A stretch of 64,000 nt of DNA, from assembly GCA_003478935.1 (NCBI GenBank), contig QUFP01000003.1:1-64000 (forward strand), read 5' to 3'. The position numbers were made by a program, and so were the translations under genes. Positions 53,041-62,829 of the stretch are shown here, one piece after another. The notes under the pieces were generated by a model. The model did not search any database. It saw only the letters and a list, made by a program, of their open reading frames with translations, and was not told where the DNA came from. This DNA comes from Firmicutes bacterium AF25-13AC (GTDB lineage: Bacteria; Bacillota; Clostridia; Lachnospirales; Lachnospiraceae). Position 1 is the first letter of the stretch. Each line of letters starts with the position of its first letter.

Positions 53041-53970
53041 ATGAGCAAAAGAAAAAAAGCAGTGCTTGCAGTGGGACTTGTTCTGGCAGCTTTTTTGATT
53101 GGAGCGATCATCTTCTATATGCATTTTATTATGAATGCAGGACAGACCATCGAGACGCTGCAAAAGCTGGTGGCAGGAAATGGCTATGATATTACAGCGG
53201 ATTGCGCGATGACATTTGAACCATCAGATCAGCTAAATCCAGTAACAGATCTTGTTCAGGAACTTCTAAACACCGATTCACTTACGGCAAAATTTACCGC
53301 AGCAGGCGAGAGTGCACAAAAAAACTTAAAATTGCAGCTAAAGGAAAATATAACAGATAAGCAGACTTCATTAACGACATTTTATCTGGTGGATGGAAAA
53401 TGTTATTTTGGGATAGACTCAATTATATCTGCATTTGCAAGTGATGAGATTGACAAAAGCTTTTTACTAAAGGCAGCATACAATGGATGGATTAAAGATC
53501 ATTGTGTTACATTAGAACAGCTTACTAGTTTGATTTATGATCTTACAGGCGTAACAGTTGAGAATTCGTTAAAAATGCCAGGTGGAATGGATGCAGTGCT
53601 GTTTTTAGCTGAACCAGATCATTTATTTGATCCAAAGCTTTGGTCAGCCGTAAAGGTGAGTGGCAAGAATGATGGAGCGTCCGAGTTTACAATCGATGCT
53701 GATTATTTTGCACAGCTTGTAGGAATCCAGCCAAAGCAGGCAGATGCTAAGCTGTCATTTTTTGTAGACAAAGGAGATAACTATACGTTTACTCTTACAA
53801 TAACCATTTCAGATGATGATGGAAATTGTCTTCAGACAGAAGTACATGCAGCGGCAAATAAACTAGACGAGCAAAATACGATAACAGCGCCGAAACTGTT
53901 GCTGACTGATGAACAGATAGAGCAGCTAAAGGATCTTGCAGAGCCATTTATTGACAGCATAAAGAAATAA
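53041..53970 (+). CDS. Membrane-anchored extracellular protein, unknown function
   Basis: ATG 53041 follows GAAAGGAAG (309 residues). Basic MSKRKK is followed by one TM helix (about 8-32); the rest is hydrophilic and would lie outside. There is no lipobox. The outer part has alternating strands (FYLVDGKCYFGIDSII, FTLTITISDD) like a beta-rich sensor or binding domain. I recognise no family. It precedes the choloylglycine hydrolase by about 96 bp. Confidence 0.55.
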   Translation: MSKRKKAVLAVGLVLAAFLIGAIIFYMHFIMNAGQTIETLQKLVAGNGYDITADCAMTFEPSDQLNPVTDLVQELLNTDSLTAKFTAAGESAQKNLKLQLKENITDKQTSLTTFYLVDGKCYFGIDSIISAFASDEIDKSFLLKAAYNGWIKDHCVTLEQLTSLIYDLTGVTVENSLKMPGGMDAVLFLAEPDHLFDPKLWSAVKVSGKNDGASEFTIDADYFAQLVGIQPKQADAKLSFFVDKGDNYTFTLTITISDDDGNCLQTEVHAAANKLDEQNTITAPKLLLTDEQIEQLKDLAEPFIDSIKK

Positions 53971-54066
53971 AGAAAAAGAGCAAAATCAAAAGAAAAGAGC
54001 AGCAGAACAAATAGAAATAAACAGAAAAAGCAAAAAACAATTAGGAAGAGCAATAAGGAGGCAATT

Positions 54067-55047
54067 ATGTGTACAGCAGCAACCTATAAGACAAAGGACT
54101 TTTATATGGGAAGAACACTTGATTATGAGTGTTCTTATGGAGAGGAAGTAACGATAACACCGCGTGGTTATACATTTGTGATGCGCCACGGACAGCCATA
54201 TCAGACAAAGTACGCATTGATTGGTATGGCACATGTGGCAGGCGAGTATCCGCTGTATTATGATGCGATTAATGAAAAGGGTCTTGGAATGGCAGGTCTT
54301 AATTTTGTAGGCAATGCATTTTATACAGAACCGGCAGAGGGAAAAGACAACGTGGCACAGTTTGAATTGATTCCGTGGATTTTAGGTCAGTGCACATGTG
54401 TAAAGGAGGCAATAGTACTTCTTGAACGTATTTGCATTACAAATACTTCTTTTCATGAATCAATGCCGGTGTCATCACTTCACTGGATTATTGCAGATCG
54501 TGATGAGGCAATTACGTTAGAGTCTGTACGTGAGGGCATTAAGATCTATGACAATCCAGTTGGTGTTTTAACAAATAATCCGCCGTTTGACAGACAACTG
54601 GCTGGTTTAAATCGCTATATGGGCCTTTCAGCAAAACAGCCAAAGAACACATTTGGCGGAGCTAATGAGCTGCCGCTTCAGGCTTACAGCCGTGGAATGG
54701 GTGCGCTTGGTCTTCCAGGTGATCTTTCATCTGAATCTCGTTTTGTTCGTGTTTCTTTTGTGAAGATGAATTCACTTTCAGGTGATTCGGAGTCAGAGAG
54801 TGTGAGCCAGTTTTTCCACATACTTGGTTCAGTAGATCAGCAAAGAGGATGCTGTGAAGTTAAGGAAGGTGCATATGAGATTACTATTTACACCTCTTGC
54901 TGTAATGCTTCAAAGGGAATTTATTATTATACAACATATGAGAATCATCAGATTACAGCAGTGGATATGAATAAGGAAGATTTGAATGCAAAAAAACTGA
55001 TCCGCTTCCCACTTGTGTGTGGTGAGCAGATCAGATGGCAAAACTAA
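54067..55047 (+). CDS. Choloylglycine hydrolase family (bile salt hydrolase-like)
   Basis: These Ntn hydrolases remove glycine or taurine from bile acids or hydrolyse related amides such as penicillin V. The 326-residue length is usual. After Met removal the nucleophile is C2 (MCTAAT); family residues are Arg and Asp in GRTLDYE, the GLNFVGNAFY loop, Asn in LTNNPPF and Arg in ESRFVRVSF. AAGGAGG precedes the ATG. There is no signal peptide, as expected. BSH is more likely than penicillin acylase for a gut resident, but the loop changes leave the substrate open. Confidence 0.9.
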   Translation: MCTAATYKTKDFYMGRTLDYECSYGEEVTITPRGYTFVMRHGQPYQTKYALIGMAHVAGEYPLYYDAINEKGLGMAGLNFVGNAFYTEPAEGKDNVAQFELIPWILGQCTCVKEAIVLLERICITNTSFHESMPVSSLHWIIADRDEAITLESVREGIKIYDNPVGVLTNNPPFDRQLAGLNRYMGLSAKQPKNTFGGANELPLQAYSRGMGALGLPGDLSSESRFVRVSFVKMNSLSGDSESESVSQFFHILGSVDQQRGCCEVKEGAYEITIYTSCCNASKGIYYYTTYENHQITAVDMNKEDLNAKKLIRFPLVCGEQIRWQN

Positions 55048-55071
55048 ATATAAATTTTTAATAGTTAAATA

Positions 55072-55857
55072 TCAGGAGAGCAGCATGCGGTCGTTGTCAA
55101 GCTGCTTTCCAACACCTTCCTTGAAGCGCTCAAGCAGATCATTTACGGTAAGCTTTGAGCGCTCTTCATTTGCTGTATCGAAAATGATGTGTCCGCTGTT
55201 CATCATGAAGGTACGATTGCCAAGTTCAAGAGCTGACTGCATGTTGTGTGTGATCATCATGCATGTTAAATGGTGTTCAGCAATAATAGACTTGGTTAGA
55301 TTTAGCACCTTCTCGGCAGTGCCAGGATCAAGAGCTGCAGTATGCTCATCAAGAAGCAGCAGCTTTGGAGGGTTGATGGTCGCCATTACAAGAGTAAGAG
55401 CCTGACGCTGTCCGCCAGAGAGAAGTCCGACAGGCTGATGCATGCGATCTTCAAGTCCCATATTCAAAGGACGGAGCTTTTCACGAAACAGTTCCTTTTC
55501 TTTTTTGCTTACGTGAGAGAGCCAGCCGCCTTTGGAACCTGCGAGAGCCATATTTTCTTCAATGGTCATGCCAGGAGCAGTGCCGCTCATGGGATCCTGA
55601 AACAGATGACCGATTTTTTTTGCTCGTATATAGTCTGGCTGAAGTGTTATATCCTCGCCGTCAAGAATGATCTGTCCCTCATCAGTGTAGAAGGTACCGC
55701 AGATTGCATTAAACAGCGTAGATTTACCAGCACCGTTTGCACCGATGATGGTGACAAAATCGCCTTCATTTAAATTTAAGGAAAGTTTATCAAGAGCTTT
55801 TTTTTCATTTACTGTGCCAGGATTAAAGGTTTTCGAAACATTTTTTAGTTCAAGCAT
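55072..55857 (-). CDS. trpZ: ABC transporter ATPase of tryptophan-type importer
   Basis: The 261-residue ATPase has Walker A GANGAGKST, signature LLSGGQRQALTLVMA, Walker B KLLLLDEHTAALDP and an H-loop in MITHNMQSA. The family is that of YtmN/LivF-like ATPases paired with ABC_sub_bind importers. It is the last gene of the trpXYZ order, and the UGG T-box at the head indicates tryptophan. It should energise TrpY. Confidence 0.9.
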   Translation of the reverse strand: MLELKNVSKTFNPGTVNEKKALDKLSLNLNEGDFVTIIGANGAGKSTLFNAICGTFYTDEGQIILDGEDITLQPDYIRAKKIGHLFQDPMSGTAPGMTIEENMALAGSKGGWLSHVSKKEKELFREKLRPLNMGLEDRMHQPVGLLSGGQRQALTLVMATINPPKLLLLDEHTAALDPGTAEKVLNLTKSIIAEHHLTCMMITHNMQSALELGNRTFMMNSGHIIFDTANEERSKLTVNDLLERFKEGVGKQLDNDRMLLS

Positions 55858-55903
55858 AGCTTACAAATGCCTTTCCGTAGCCTGCTTTGCAGTCAGGTAC
55901 AAA

Positions 55904-56830
55904 TTATCTATTATTTTTTGAATGAGTTAGTCGGCGCTTCATCATTGGGAGCTGTGTCTTCAAATATGGGAAAGACAGTGCAATGACGACAATGATAGAA
56001 GATACCAGCTTGAGCATGAATGCCGGAAGATGGAAACGAAGTGCGATGGTGTAGACAAGGCGGAAAATGAAGGAACCGAGTACGACACCAACGGCACGTG
56101 TAACAATTTTTCCGCGTCCGAGGATTGTTGCACCAATTAACAGTGAGGCAAGTGCAATTGTAACCATACCAGAGCCAATGTCGATGTTGACGGATTTCTG
56201 ATATTGAGCAAGCAGACAGCCTGACAAACCGGTAAATGCATTAGCAACACAAAGACCAACAATGGTAGTAAAAACAGTATTAATAGAAGAAGATTTTACC
56301 ATGATCGGGTTGTTTCCAGTTGCACGGATTGCAAGACCAAGACGAGTACCAAGAAACAATGTCAGCAGCGCAACGACAAGAATAACTGCAATCAGTGCCA
56401 CAATCAGTTTATAATAGCTGGCAAGCGGCGTGCCAGAGAGGAGTCCTTTCATCATTGTAAATACCGTCACAGTTTTGTTCATATTTAAAAGAGAGGAACC
56501 GCCCATAACGGCAATGTTGACAGAGTAAAGACCAGTATTGACTACAATACCGGCAAGCAGACTGTTAATGCCAAATTTTGTCTGCAATGTGCCTGTGACA
56601 AAACCGGATAGAATACCGGCCCCCATAGCAGCAAGAATTGCTAAAAATGGATGACCCATCAGTGCAATCTGAGCGCCGACTGCGGCGCCCAGGGTAAAGC
56701 ATCCGTCTGTGGAAAGATCACAGACATTCAGCATAGAATAGCTTAAAAATAATGCAAGAACTGTAAGGGAACAGATTAAACCAAGTTCAAGAGCAGTCTG
56801 TCCCAGTGACAATAATGTTTGAATATCCAC
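55904..56830 (-). CDS. trpY: ABC transporter permease of tryptophan-type importer
   Basis: The start is GTG 56830, 6 bp after AAAGGGG. The 308-residue protein is of LivH-like permease type with about eight to nine TM helices; LCDLSTDGCFTLGAAVGA and ATGNNPIMVKSSSINT are typical segments of the permeases that go with ABC_sub_bind proteins. It is encoded between trpX and trpZ at short spacing and would form the homodimeric channel. Confidence 0.88.
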   Translation of the reverse strand: MDIQTLLSLGQTALELGLICSLTVLALFLSYSMLNVCDLSTDGCFTLGAAVGAQIALMGHPFLAILAAMGAGILSGFVTGTLQTKFGINSLLAGIVVNTGLYSVNIAVMGGSSLLNMNKTVTVFTMMKGLLSGTPLASYYKLIVALIAVILVVALLTLFLGTRLGLAIRATGNNPIMVKSSSINTVFTTIVGLCVANAFTGLSGCLLAQYQKSVNIDIGSGMVTIALASLLIGATILGRGKIVTRAVGVVLGSFIFRLVYTIALRFHLPAFMLKLVSSIIVVIALSFPYLKTQLPMMKRRLTHSKNNR

Positions 56831-56862
56831 GAGAAAACCCCTTTGATTTTTATTACTAAAAT

Positions 56863-57963
56863 TTATTTTTCCTGAGCCTCTGTAGATTCTTCTTCAGTCT
56901 CAGTTTCACTTTCTGATTCTTCTTCAAATTCTTCTGCAGTCTCGATGCCCTTTACAGCAGTGCAGAGTGGCTCAAATGTCTTACTGATTTCATCGAAGTC
57001 ATAGCCTAACTGATCGCATACTTCGGTGTTGATAGTTGCAATACCATTGTCAAATGTCATGACAGGTGTTTTTGCAGGTTCTTCACCATCAACTAAGATG
57101 CTGTTAATCATGTTTGCTGTCTCAACACCTAAATTAATATAGTCAACGCCATATCCACAGAAAGCACCGTTTAATGCGAAAGAATCAGCACCTGCATAAT
57201 GCGGAATGCCAGCTTCTGCTAATTCCTCATAGATGGAAAGTTCAGCTGTCATGATGGTGTTGTCAGATGGTGTAAAGACTGCGTCAGCACCGTCTGCGAT
57301 GATAGAATCAGCTGCTAACATAACTTCATCAACTGTTGTTCCAGTGTATTCTGTGTAATCAACGCCCTTATCATCGAGGTATTTCTTAGCTTCTTCGATT
57401 GCAGTTGTGGAAGAATCCTGACCCTGATCATATAGAAGGGCGATATGATCGGCTTCTTCATCAGCAGCAAATAAAAGATCCATAACAGCAGTTGTGTCTA
57501 AGTAGTCAGAAGTACCGGTAATATTTGCACCAGGCTCTTCCATGGACTCTACAAGTCCAGTAGAAACTGGGTCAGATACAGCTGCAAAAACAACAGGAAT
57601 CTCGTTGTCTTCGGTAGCTGCCTGCATTGCCATGGCAACAGGGGTGGCAACACCAACCATCAAATCCACGTCATCTGCGATGAAGTTTGCAATGATCTGA
57701 TCAAGAACAGTGGCATCAGCCATACAATTTTCTGTTGTGACTTCAAAAGAAACAGCACCGTCAGAATCTTTTTCAATTTTTTCAAGCTGCTTTTCAATAT
57801 TAGAAACGATCTGGTTTAAAGAAGCGTCATCAACATAGTTGCAGATACCAATCTTAAATGTTTGGATATCGTTATTGTCGGATGCAAATACAGGTGCAGA
57901 TGCAATGGTGCTCATGCTCATTGCAGAAATCAGTGCGGCACAGGTTAAATAATTTTTTCTCAT
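56863..57963 (-). CDS. trpX: ABC substrate-binding protein, tryptophan-type (ABC_sub_bind family)
   Basis: ATG 57963 with AAAAGGAGAA upstream is chosen over the longer frame. The signal peptide (MRKNYLTCAALISAMSMSTI...ASAPVFAS) has no lipobox. The 366-residue protein shows QTFKIGICNYVDDASLNQIV, VGVATPVAMAMQAA and FAAVSDPVSTGLVESME, the pattern of PF04392-like proteins. An acidic Glu/Ser/Thr tail of about 27 residues ends the chain. The UGG T-box upstream points to tryptophan as ligand. Confidence 0.88.
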   Translation of the reverse strand: MRKNYLTCAALISAMSMSTIASAPVFASDNNDIQTFKIGICNYVDDASLNQIVSNIEKQLEKIEKDSDGAVSFEVTTENCMADATVLDQIIANFIADDVDLMVGVATPVAMAMQAATEDNEIPVVFAAVSDPVSTGLVESMEEPGANITGTSDYLDTTAVMDLLFAADEEADHIALLYDQGQDSSTTAIEEAKKYLDDKGVDYTEYTGTTVDEVMLAADSIIADGADAVFTPSDNTIMTAELSIYEELAEAGIPHYAGADSFALNGAFCGYGVDYINLGVETANMINSILVDGEEPAKTPVMTFDNGIATINTEVCDQLGYDFDEISKTFEPLCTAVKGIETAEEFEEESESETETEEESTEAQEK

Positions 57964-58031
57964 AATAGTGTTCTCCTTTTGATGAATAAAATTTGTAGGA
58001 TGCCAGGGGCAAAAGCCTAAAAACAACGGAG

Positions 58032-58046
58032 CAATTCATAGGCATC
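58032..58046. repeat. Weak third copy of the NAD-operon 15-bp motif
   Basis: CAATTCATAGGCATC matches the pncB copy at 13 of 15 bases, in the trpX leader but on the opposite strand to that gene. It may be chance. Confidence 0.2.
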
Positions 58047-58089
58047 AGTTAGTGAGTTAGATAGATCGGGAGAAAGAAATTTTGGTAAC

Positions 58090-58378
58090 AAAAAAAGCCC
58101 TATCCCAATCCTAATGGGACAAGACTGTTAATCCTGCGGTGCCACCCATATTGATGCTAATGCATCCAACTCAACTCGCACATTCATGTGAAAAATCTGC
58201 ACAACTATGCGATACGCAACGGATAACGGGCTGCGCGCCCCGTCGGCTGCTACTAACGAAAATCGCGTTCGGCCGCCCTCATAAGCCCATTCATCATAAT
58301 CTGTGCTGCTACTTCCCACCAACAGTAGCTCTCTGTGAACACGCAACCATGACTACTTACTCTTAATCACAGGTTTCT
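58090..58378 (-). ncRNA. Tryptophan T-box riboswitch
   Basis: On the minus strand, AGAGAG with GGTG loop lies in Stem I, then GAA-UGG-G with the specifier UGG at 58289-58287, then the T-box GGGTGGCACCGC (58147-58136), and a terminator hairpin (GTCCCATTAGGATTGGGA) followed by T7. Uncharged tRNA-Trp should prevent termination and allow trpXYZ expression. The specifier is read in the expected place after GAA. Confidence 0.93.
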
Positions 58379-58578
58379 TGTTTGAACGTAGTTACTTCAA
58401 TAATGTAAAGTTGTCAAGAGGAAAATAAAAATTTACCAAAAAAATAAAATTAGCTTTTTTTTACTTGAACAAATTGTTCATAATGTGATATAATAAAAAC
58501 GACACACATATGAGAAGGGGAAGAAAAACAAATCAGATAACCAATGTTGTCAAATTTTTAATTTTAGGAGGACGAGGT

Positions 58579-59891
58579 ATGAAAAGAAAATTTGCGGTAA
58601 TTATGAGTGCGGCGTTGGCTGCGGGAAGTACAATGCCAGTAATGGCAGAAAGTGAAACAGCGTTTACACCATCTACATATGTAGGTGAGTTTTCTCTTAC
58701 AGCAGATGGAGAGTCTATGCTTTTTTCTGTAACTGCAGAGCAATTTGCAGAGGATGGCGTTAGTGTTTCAGCAAATGTTACACTTCCGGCATCTGTTACA
58801 GGAGAAGAGGCTGATACAGTCTATGGTCTTAATGATGTGCTTCGTATTGTTTCTGGTGATCTTTATATTAATGTTGCTGAAATTGCAAGTACATATGGTG
58901 AATTGTTAGGTTCTGATATCAGCTCAATGCTTCCAATGTTTGGTATTGATCAGGATTGGGTTGAGATTCCGGCAATTGATTTTGCAGCAGTAGAGACTGA
59001 AGCAGAGACTGATTTTGATGTAGATTCTATGATGAATGATTTTACTGCACTGGCAGAAAATTTTGATATTCAGACGGCAGAAGATGGCTCTACTACAATT
59101 ACATTTGACGGACCGGCAATTGTAAACACTGTTAAGGCAGTTGAGAATGTAGTTGATAATGCTATGTCAGTATTATTATCACAGGTTCAGGGAACAGATG
59201 CATCACAGCTTGTAACAGTATTTGATGATTATCTTCAGGCAGCAGCAGAGGGAGTCAACATGGCTTCACCAGATGTTTCTGTTGAAGATGCAAAGGGAAT
59301 GATTGTTGATATGATGAATTCTCTGGTTGAGGAGATGGTATCTTCATTTGATGTAACACCACTTCAGACAGAAGATGGCAGCAAGCTTTCAGACCAGATT
59401 CAGCAGATGCTTGATGAGGGTGCTACTATAAACGGTACAGCTACAGTAAATGCAGATGGTACTATGACAGAGAATGTTACTGTTGTAAATGGTGAGTCAA
59501 CTGTTGTGGTTGATATGTCCTTTGATGGTACAGCCTTTAACTATGTTGTAACAGAGGACGGAACTGAGATCATGAATGCAAACGGAACAATTACCGCACA
59601 GGATAATGATTTTGGTATGGATATGACTGCTACAGCGGATGGCGAGACAGTAAATATGAATATTGCACTGACATTACTTGACAATGGACTGAGCATTGCT
59701 CTGACAACAAATGATGGAACGAAGAAGTTTCTATGGCTGGCAGCTTCACACAGGAAGATGGTGTTACCATTACTGATACAGAGGCACCGACAGCAACACT
59801 GCTTCGCGATGTTGTAAAGAATACTGTTGCAATGTTCTATGCTGCACAGGAACCAGTTGAAGAAGAAACAGCTGTAACAGTAGCTGAATAA
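58579..59891 (+). pseudogene. Secreted protein, frameshifted near its 3' end
   Basis: ATG 58579 after GGAGGACGAGG. The signal peptide ends MPVMA (about residue 23). The product is acidic, beta-rich and rich in Thr/Val/Asp; repeats such as NADGTMTENVTVVNG suggest a wall- or surface-exposed protein. The frame breaks near 59722 (one A missing: GAAGAAG for GAAAGAAG); the other frame continues VSMAGSFTQEDGVTI to TAVTVAE at 59891, restoring 437 residues. There is no wall-anchor motif. I recognise no family. Confidence 0.65.
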
Positions 59892-59914
59892 TTACAAATT
59901 TTGTACATAAGATG

Positions 59915-59951
59915 GCCTGTCATATTCAAATGGGTATGACAGGCTTTATTT
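59915..59951 (+). terminator. Terminator of the secreted protein gene
   Basis: GCCTGTCATA-10-TATGACAGGC followed by TTTATTT. Confidence 0.8.
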
Positions 59952-60036
59952 GTGATACAGATATTTCTTGCCAATCAAGCGTTTCTATACTATAATAATT
60001 ACCGTAACTTTTAACTATTCTAAAAAGGAGGCGAGT

Positions 60037-61386
60037 ATGCCAGATTTAACAGAAGAAGAGAAAAAAATACTGCGCCAGGCATATGAGATAAAAGAAAGAA
60101 TTAAGGCAGAGGAGCTTGAGGCAGGAGAAGTGTCTGTGGATGAAGCTGTGGATGAAGATTTGTCAACTGACAAACCCATTCAAAGACAAAGAAAACAGAC
60201 CCGGCCAAAGCCAAAGCCAAATACAGTAAATGAAACATCACCTGTAGATGAGCGCTCGATTTATGGTCCAGAGGCATCAAATGAAGCTATAAAGAAAGCT
60301 CCTGAAATTGAAAAGAAGATGCCAGTGCCGGAAGCAGAAAAAAAGAAACGTCCTAAACAAACAAAACAAAAAGTAAGGGAAACGGTCAAAAAGGCGGAAA
60401 AGAAGCCGCGAAAAGAAAAAAAGAAAAAGGGCTTTTTACACAAGCTGCTTAAGGTGCTGATCATTATATTGATTATTATGGCTGTGGCGCTTGCTGGTGT
60501 TTATGCTTTTTTGCGTACAACCATTGCGCAGACCAATTATAAGCCATATGAGACTTCATATGAAAGACAGGCTGATGTATTGACACAAAAAGGCGTTACC
60601 AATATTTTGCTGATTGGAACTGATACTAGAGTAGCAGGTTCAAATGATGCCAGATCAGATGCGATGATTGTTGTGTCGATCAATCCTTATAAAAGAAAGT
60701 TTGTTATGACATCTATTATGCGTGACAGCTATGTGACAATTCCAGGGTATGGAGAGAATCGTATAAATGAGGCGTATTCAAGAGGCGGAGCGGCATTGCT
60801 GATTCAGACAATTGAAGAAAATTATAAGCTGGGCATTGACTATTATGCGCAGGTTGATTTTTTTAGCTTTGTTGATGTTATTGATGCTTTTGGCGGTGTT
60901 ACCATCAATGTGGAACAGGCGGAGGTGGAATGGATTAATGGCTATATTGCAGAATACAATCAGGTTAGTGGAGTCGCAGATCGTGATGGCTTTGTGGATG
61001 AACAGTTTGCTGGCGGTCAGATTACACTGACGGGAAAACAGGCGCTTGGCTATGCACGAATCCGTAAGATTGGAAATGATTTTGCAAGAACACAGAGACA
61101 GAGAACTGTAATGAATGCACTGTTGGAGAAGGTTAAAAAGGCAAATGTAGTTACGATTTATAAAGCAGTAGAATCTATTTTGCCAGATATTTCAACAAAT
61201 ATTTCAGATTCCAAAATGTGCTCACTGCTGATGCAGTCAGTTTTATATCTGAATTATGATATGGTTCAGGCGAGAGTTCCGGCAGACGGCACATGGAGCA
61301 ATGCAATTATGGGGGCTAATCAGGAAGTTCTGGCTGTTGATTTTGGGGCAAATAAAAGCTATCTGCAATCTACCATCTATGAATAA
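60037..61386 (+). CDS. LytR-CpsA-Psr (LCP) family protein
   Basis: LCP enzymes move polymers such as teichoic acid or capsule from lipid carriers onto peptidoglycan at the outer membrane face. ATG 60037 follows AAAGGAGG (449 residues). The cytoplasmic N-terminal 135 residues are Lys/Glu/Pro rich (KKAEKKPRKEKKKKGF), then one TM (about 140-165), then the LCP domain with LLIGTDTR (about 195-205), MRDSYVTIPGYGENRINEAY and the RTQRQRTVMNALL helix, whose Arg residues bind pyrophosphate. It precedes glf and glmM, fitting a cell-wall theme. Confidence 0.92.
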   Translation: MPDLTEEEKKILRQAYEIKERIKAEELEAGEVSVDEAVDEDLSTDKPIQRQRKQTRPKPKPNTVNETSPVDERSIYGPEASNEAIKKAPEIEKKMPVPEAEKKKRPKQTKQKVRETVKKAEKKPRKEKKKKGFLHKLLKVLIIILIIMAVALAGVYAFLRTTIAQTNYKPYETSYERQADVLTQKGVTNILLIGTDTRVAGSNDARSDAMIVVSINPYKRKFVMTSIMRDSYVTIPGYGENRINEAYSRGGAALLIQTIEENYKLGIDYYAQVDFFSFVDVIDAFGGVTINVEQAEVEWINGYIAEYNQVSGVADRDGFVDEQFAGGQITLTGKQALGYARIRKIGNDFARTQRQRTVMNALLEKVKKANVVTIYKAVESILPDISTNISDSKMCSLLMQSVLYLNYDMVQARVPADGTWSNAIMGANQEVLAVDFGANKSYLQSTIYE

Positions 61387-61419
61387 AAATGATGGAAAAG
61401 GAAGGGTTATCAGATTATT

Positions 61420-61668
61420 ATGATGTATGTATTTATTTGCCCAAAGTGCAAAGCAACGCGAATGGTAAGTCTGCTTAGAAAACTGGATTGTCAGTGCTGT
61501 TCATCGCCGATGGCTAATTGTGAGCTTGATTATATGGAGTGGATTAATCTCACGCCAAAGCAGCGTCAGAAGATGATTGATTTATACCATAATGCAGATC
61601 CGGCAAAGCTTTGTTTTTTGCGCCCTATGCCGTTTTATGACAGATGGGAGCGCAATTATTATATGTGA
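61420..61668 (+). CDS. Small zinc-ribbon-like protein
   Basis: The 82-residue protein has CPKC and CQCC pairs in the first 30 residues (FICPKCKATRMVSLLRKLDC), a likely zinc ribbon, and a conserved-looking aromatic tail (PMPFYDRWERNYYM). No clear ribosome site is near ATG 61420; ATG 61423 is an alternative. Function unknown; it sits between LCP and glf with short gaps. Confidence 0.6.
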   Translation: MMYVFICPKCKATRMVSLLRKLDCQCCSSPMANCELDYMEWINLTPKQRQKMIDLYHNADPAKLCFLRPMPFYDRWERNYYM

Positions 61669-61691
61669 TAAAAATTTATGAGAGGTGACTT

Positions 61692-62792
61692 ATGAAGCAT
61701 TACGATTATATCTTAGTAGGAGCTGGACTATATTCAGCAGTTATTGCTTGGCATGCAAAGCAGGCAGGAAAGAGCTGTCTTGTGTTAGAAAGACGCAGTC
61801 ATATAGGCGGAAATATTTACTGTGAAGAGATTGAAGGAATTAATGTTCACAAATATGGTGCTCATATTTTCCATACAAGTGATCGCAAGGTATGGGAGTT
61901 TGTAAATTCTTTTGTAGAGTTCAATCGCTATACAAATAGCCCGGTAGCTAATTATAAGGGTGAGATTTACAATATGCCGTTTAATATGAATACGTTTAGC
62001 CGTATGTGGGGAATTAGTACACCACAGGAAGCAAAGGCAATAATTGACAAACAAAAGTCAGAGATTACGGGAGAACCTAAAAATCTTGAGGAACAGGCAA
62101 TTGCGCTTGTAGGAAGAGATATTTATGAGAAGCTTGTAAAGGGTTATACGGAAAAACAGTGGGGACGCGACTGCAGCGAGCTTCCGAGTTTTATTATAAA
62201 GAGACTTCCAGTGCGCTTTACATATGATAATAATTATTTTAATGATTTATATCAGGGAATCCCGATTGGCGGCTATAATAAGTTGATAGATGCATTATTT
62301 GAGGGTGCTGATATAAAGACAGGCGTTGATTTCCTTGCAGAAAAGGAAAAATGGATGTCAATGGCTGATAAAGTAGTTTATACAGGAGCAATTGACGAGT
62401 ATTTTGAGTATTGCTTTGGAAAACTTGAGTATCGTACTGTGCGTTTTGAGACAGAAGTGCTTGATACAGATAATTATCAGGGTGTAGCAGTTGTTAACTA
62501 TACAGACAGAGAGACACCTTATACAAGAGTAATTGAGCATAAGCATTTTGAGTTTGGAACACAGCCTAAAACAGTAATTTCAAAGGAATATTCTACTGAC
62601 TGGAAGGAAGGCATGGAACCTTACTATCCGGTAAATAATGAGAAAAACCAGATGCTGTATCAGAAATATCGCGAAAAGGCACAACAGCAGGAAAAAGTAT
62701 TTTTCGGCGGTCGCCTTGGTGAATATAAGTATTATGATATGGATAAAGTTATTGCATCTGCTATGAATGGCTGGGAAGCTTTGCATAGATAA
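61692..62792 (+). CDS. glf: UDP-galactopyranose mutase
   Basis: This FAD enzyme interconverts UDP-galactopyranose and UDP-galactofuranose for surface glycans. The 366-residue protein has the dinucleotide site ILVGAGLYSAVIA, ERRSHIGGN, HKYGAHIFHTSD and YTEKQWGRDCSELP. GAGAGGTG precedes the ATG. It implies galactofuranose in the envelope polymer, possibly handled by the LCP protein upstream. Complete. Confidence 0.95.
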   Translation: MKHYDYILVGAGLYSAVIAWHAKQAGKSCLVLERRSHIGGNIYCEEIEGINVHKYGAHIFHTSDRKVWEFVNSFVEFNRYTNSPVANYKGEIYNMPFNMNTFSRMWGISTPQEAKAIIDKQKSEITGEPKNLEEQAIALVGRDIYEKLVKGYTEKQWGRDCSELPSFIIKRLPVRFTYDNNYFNDLYQGIPIGGYNKLIDALFEGADIKTGVDFLAEKEKWMSMADKVVYTGAIDEYFEYCFGKLEYRTVRFETEVLDTDNYQGVAVVNYTDRETPYTRVIEHKHFEFGTQPKTVISKEYSTDWKEGMEPYYPVNNEKNQMLYQKYREKAQQQEKVFFGGRLGEYKYYDMDKVIASAMNGWEALHR

Positions 62793-62829
62793 AAGTTAAA
62801 AAACATCAACGAAGGGCAGGACAGAATTA

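Noticed and set aside
58128..58346. 72-codon minus-strand frame upstream of trpX
   Set aside because: It lies wholly in the T-box RNA; its open frame is accidental.
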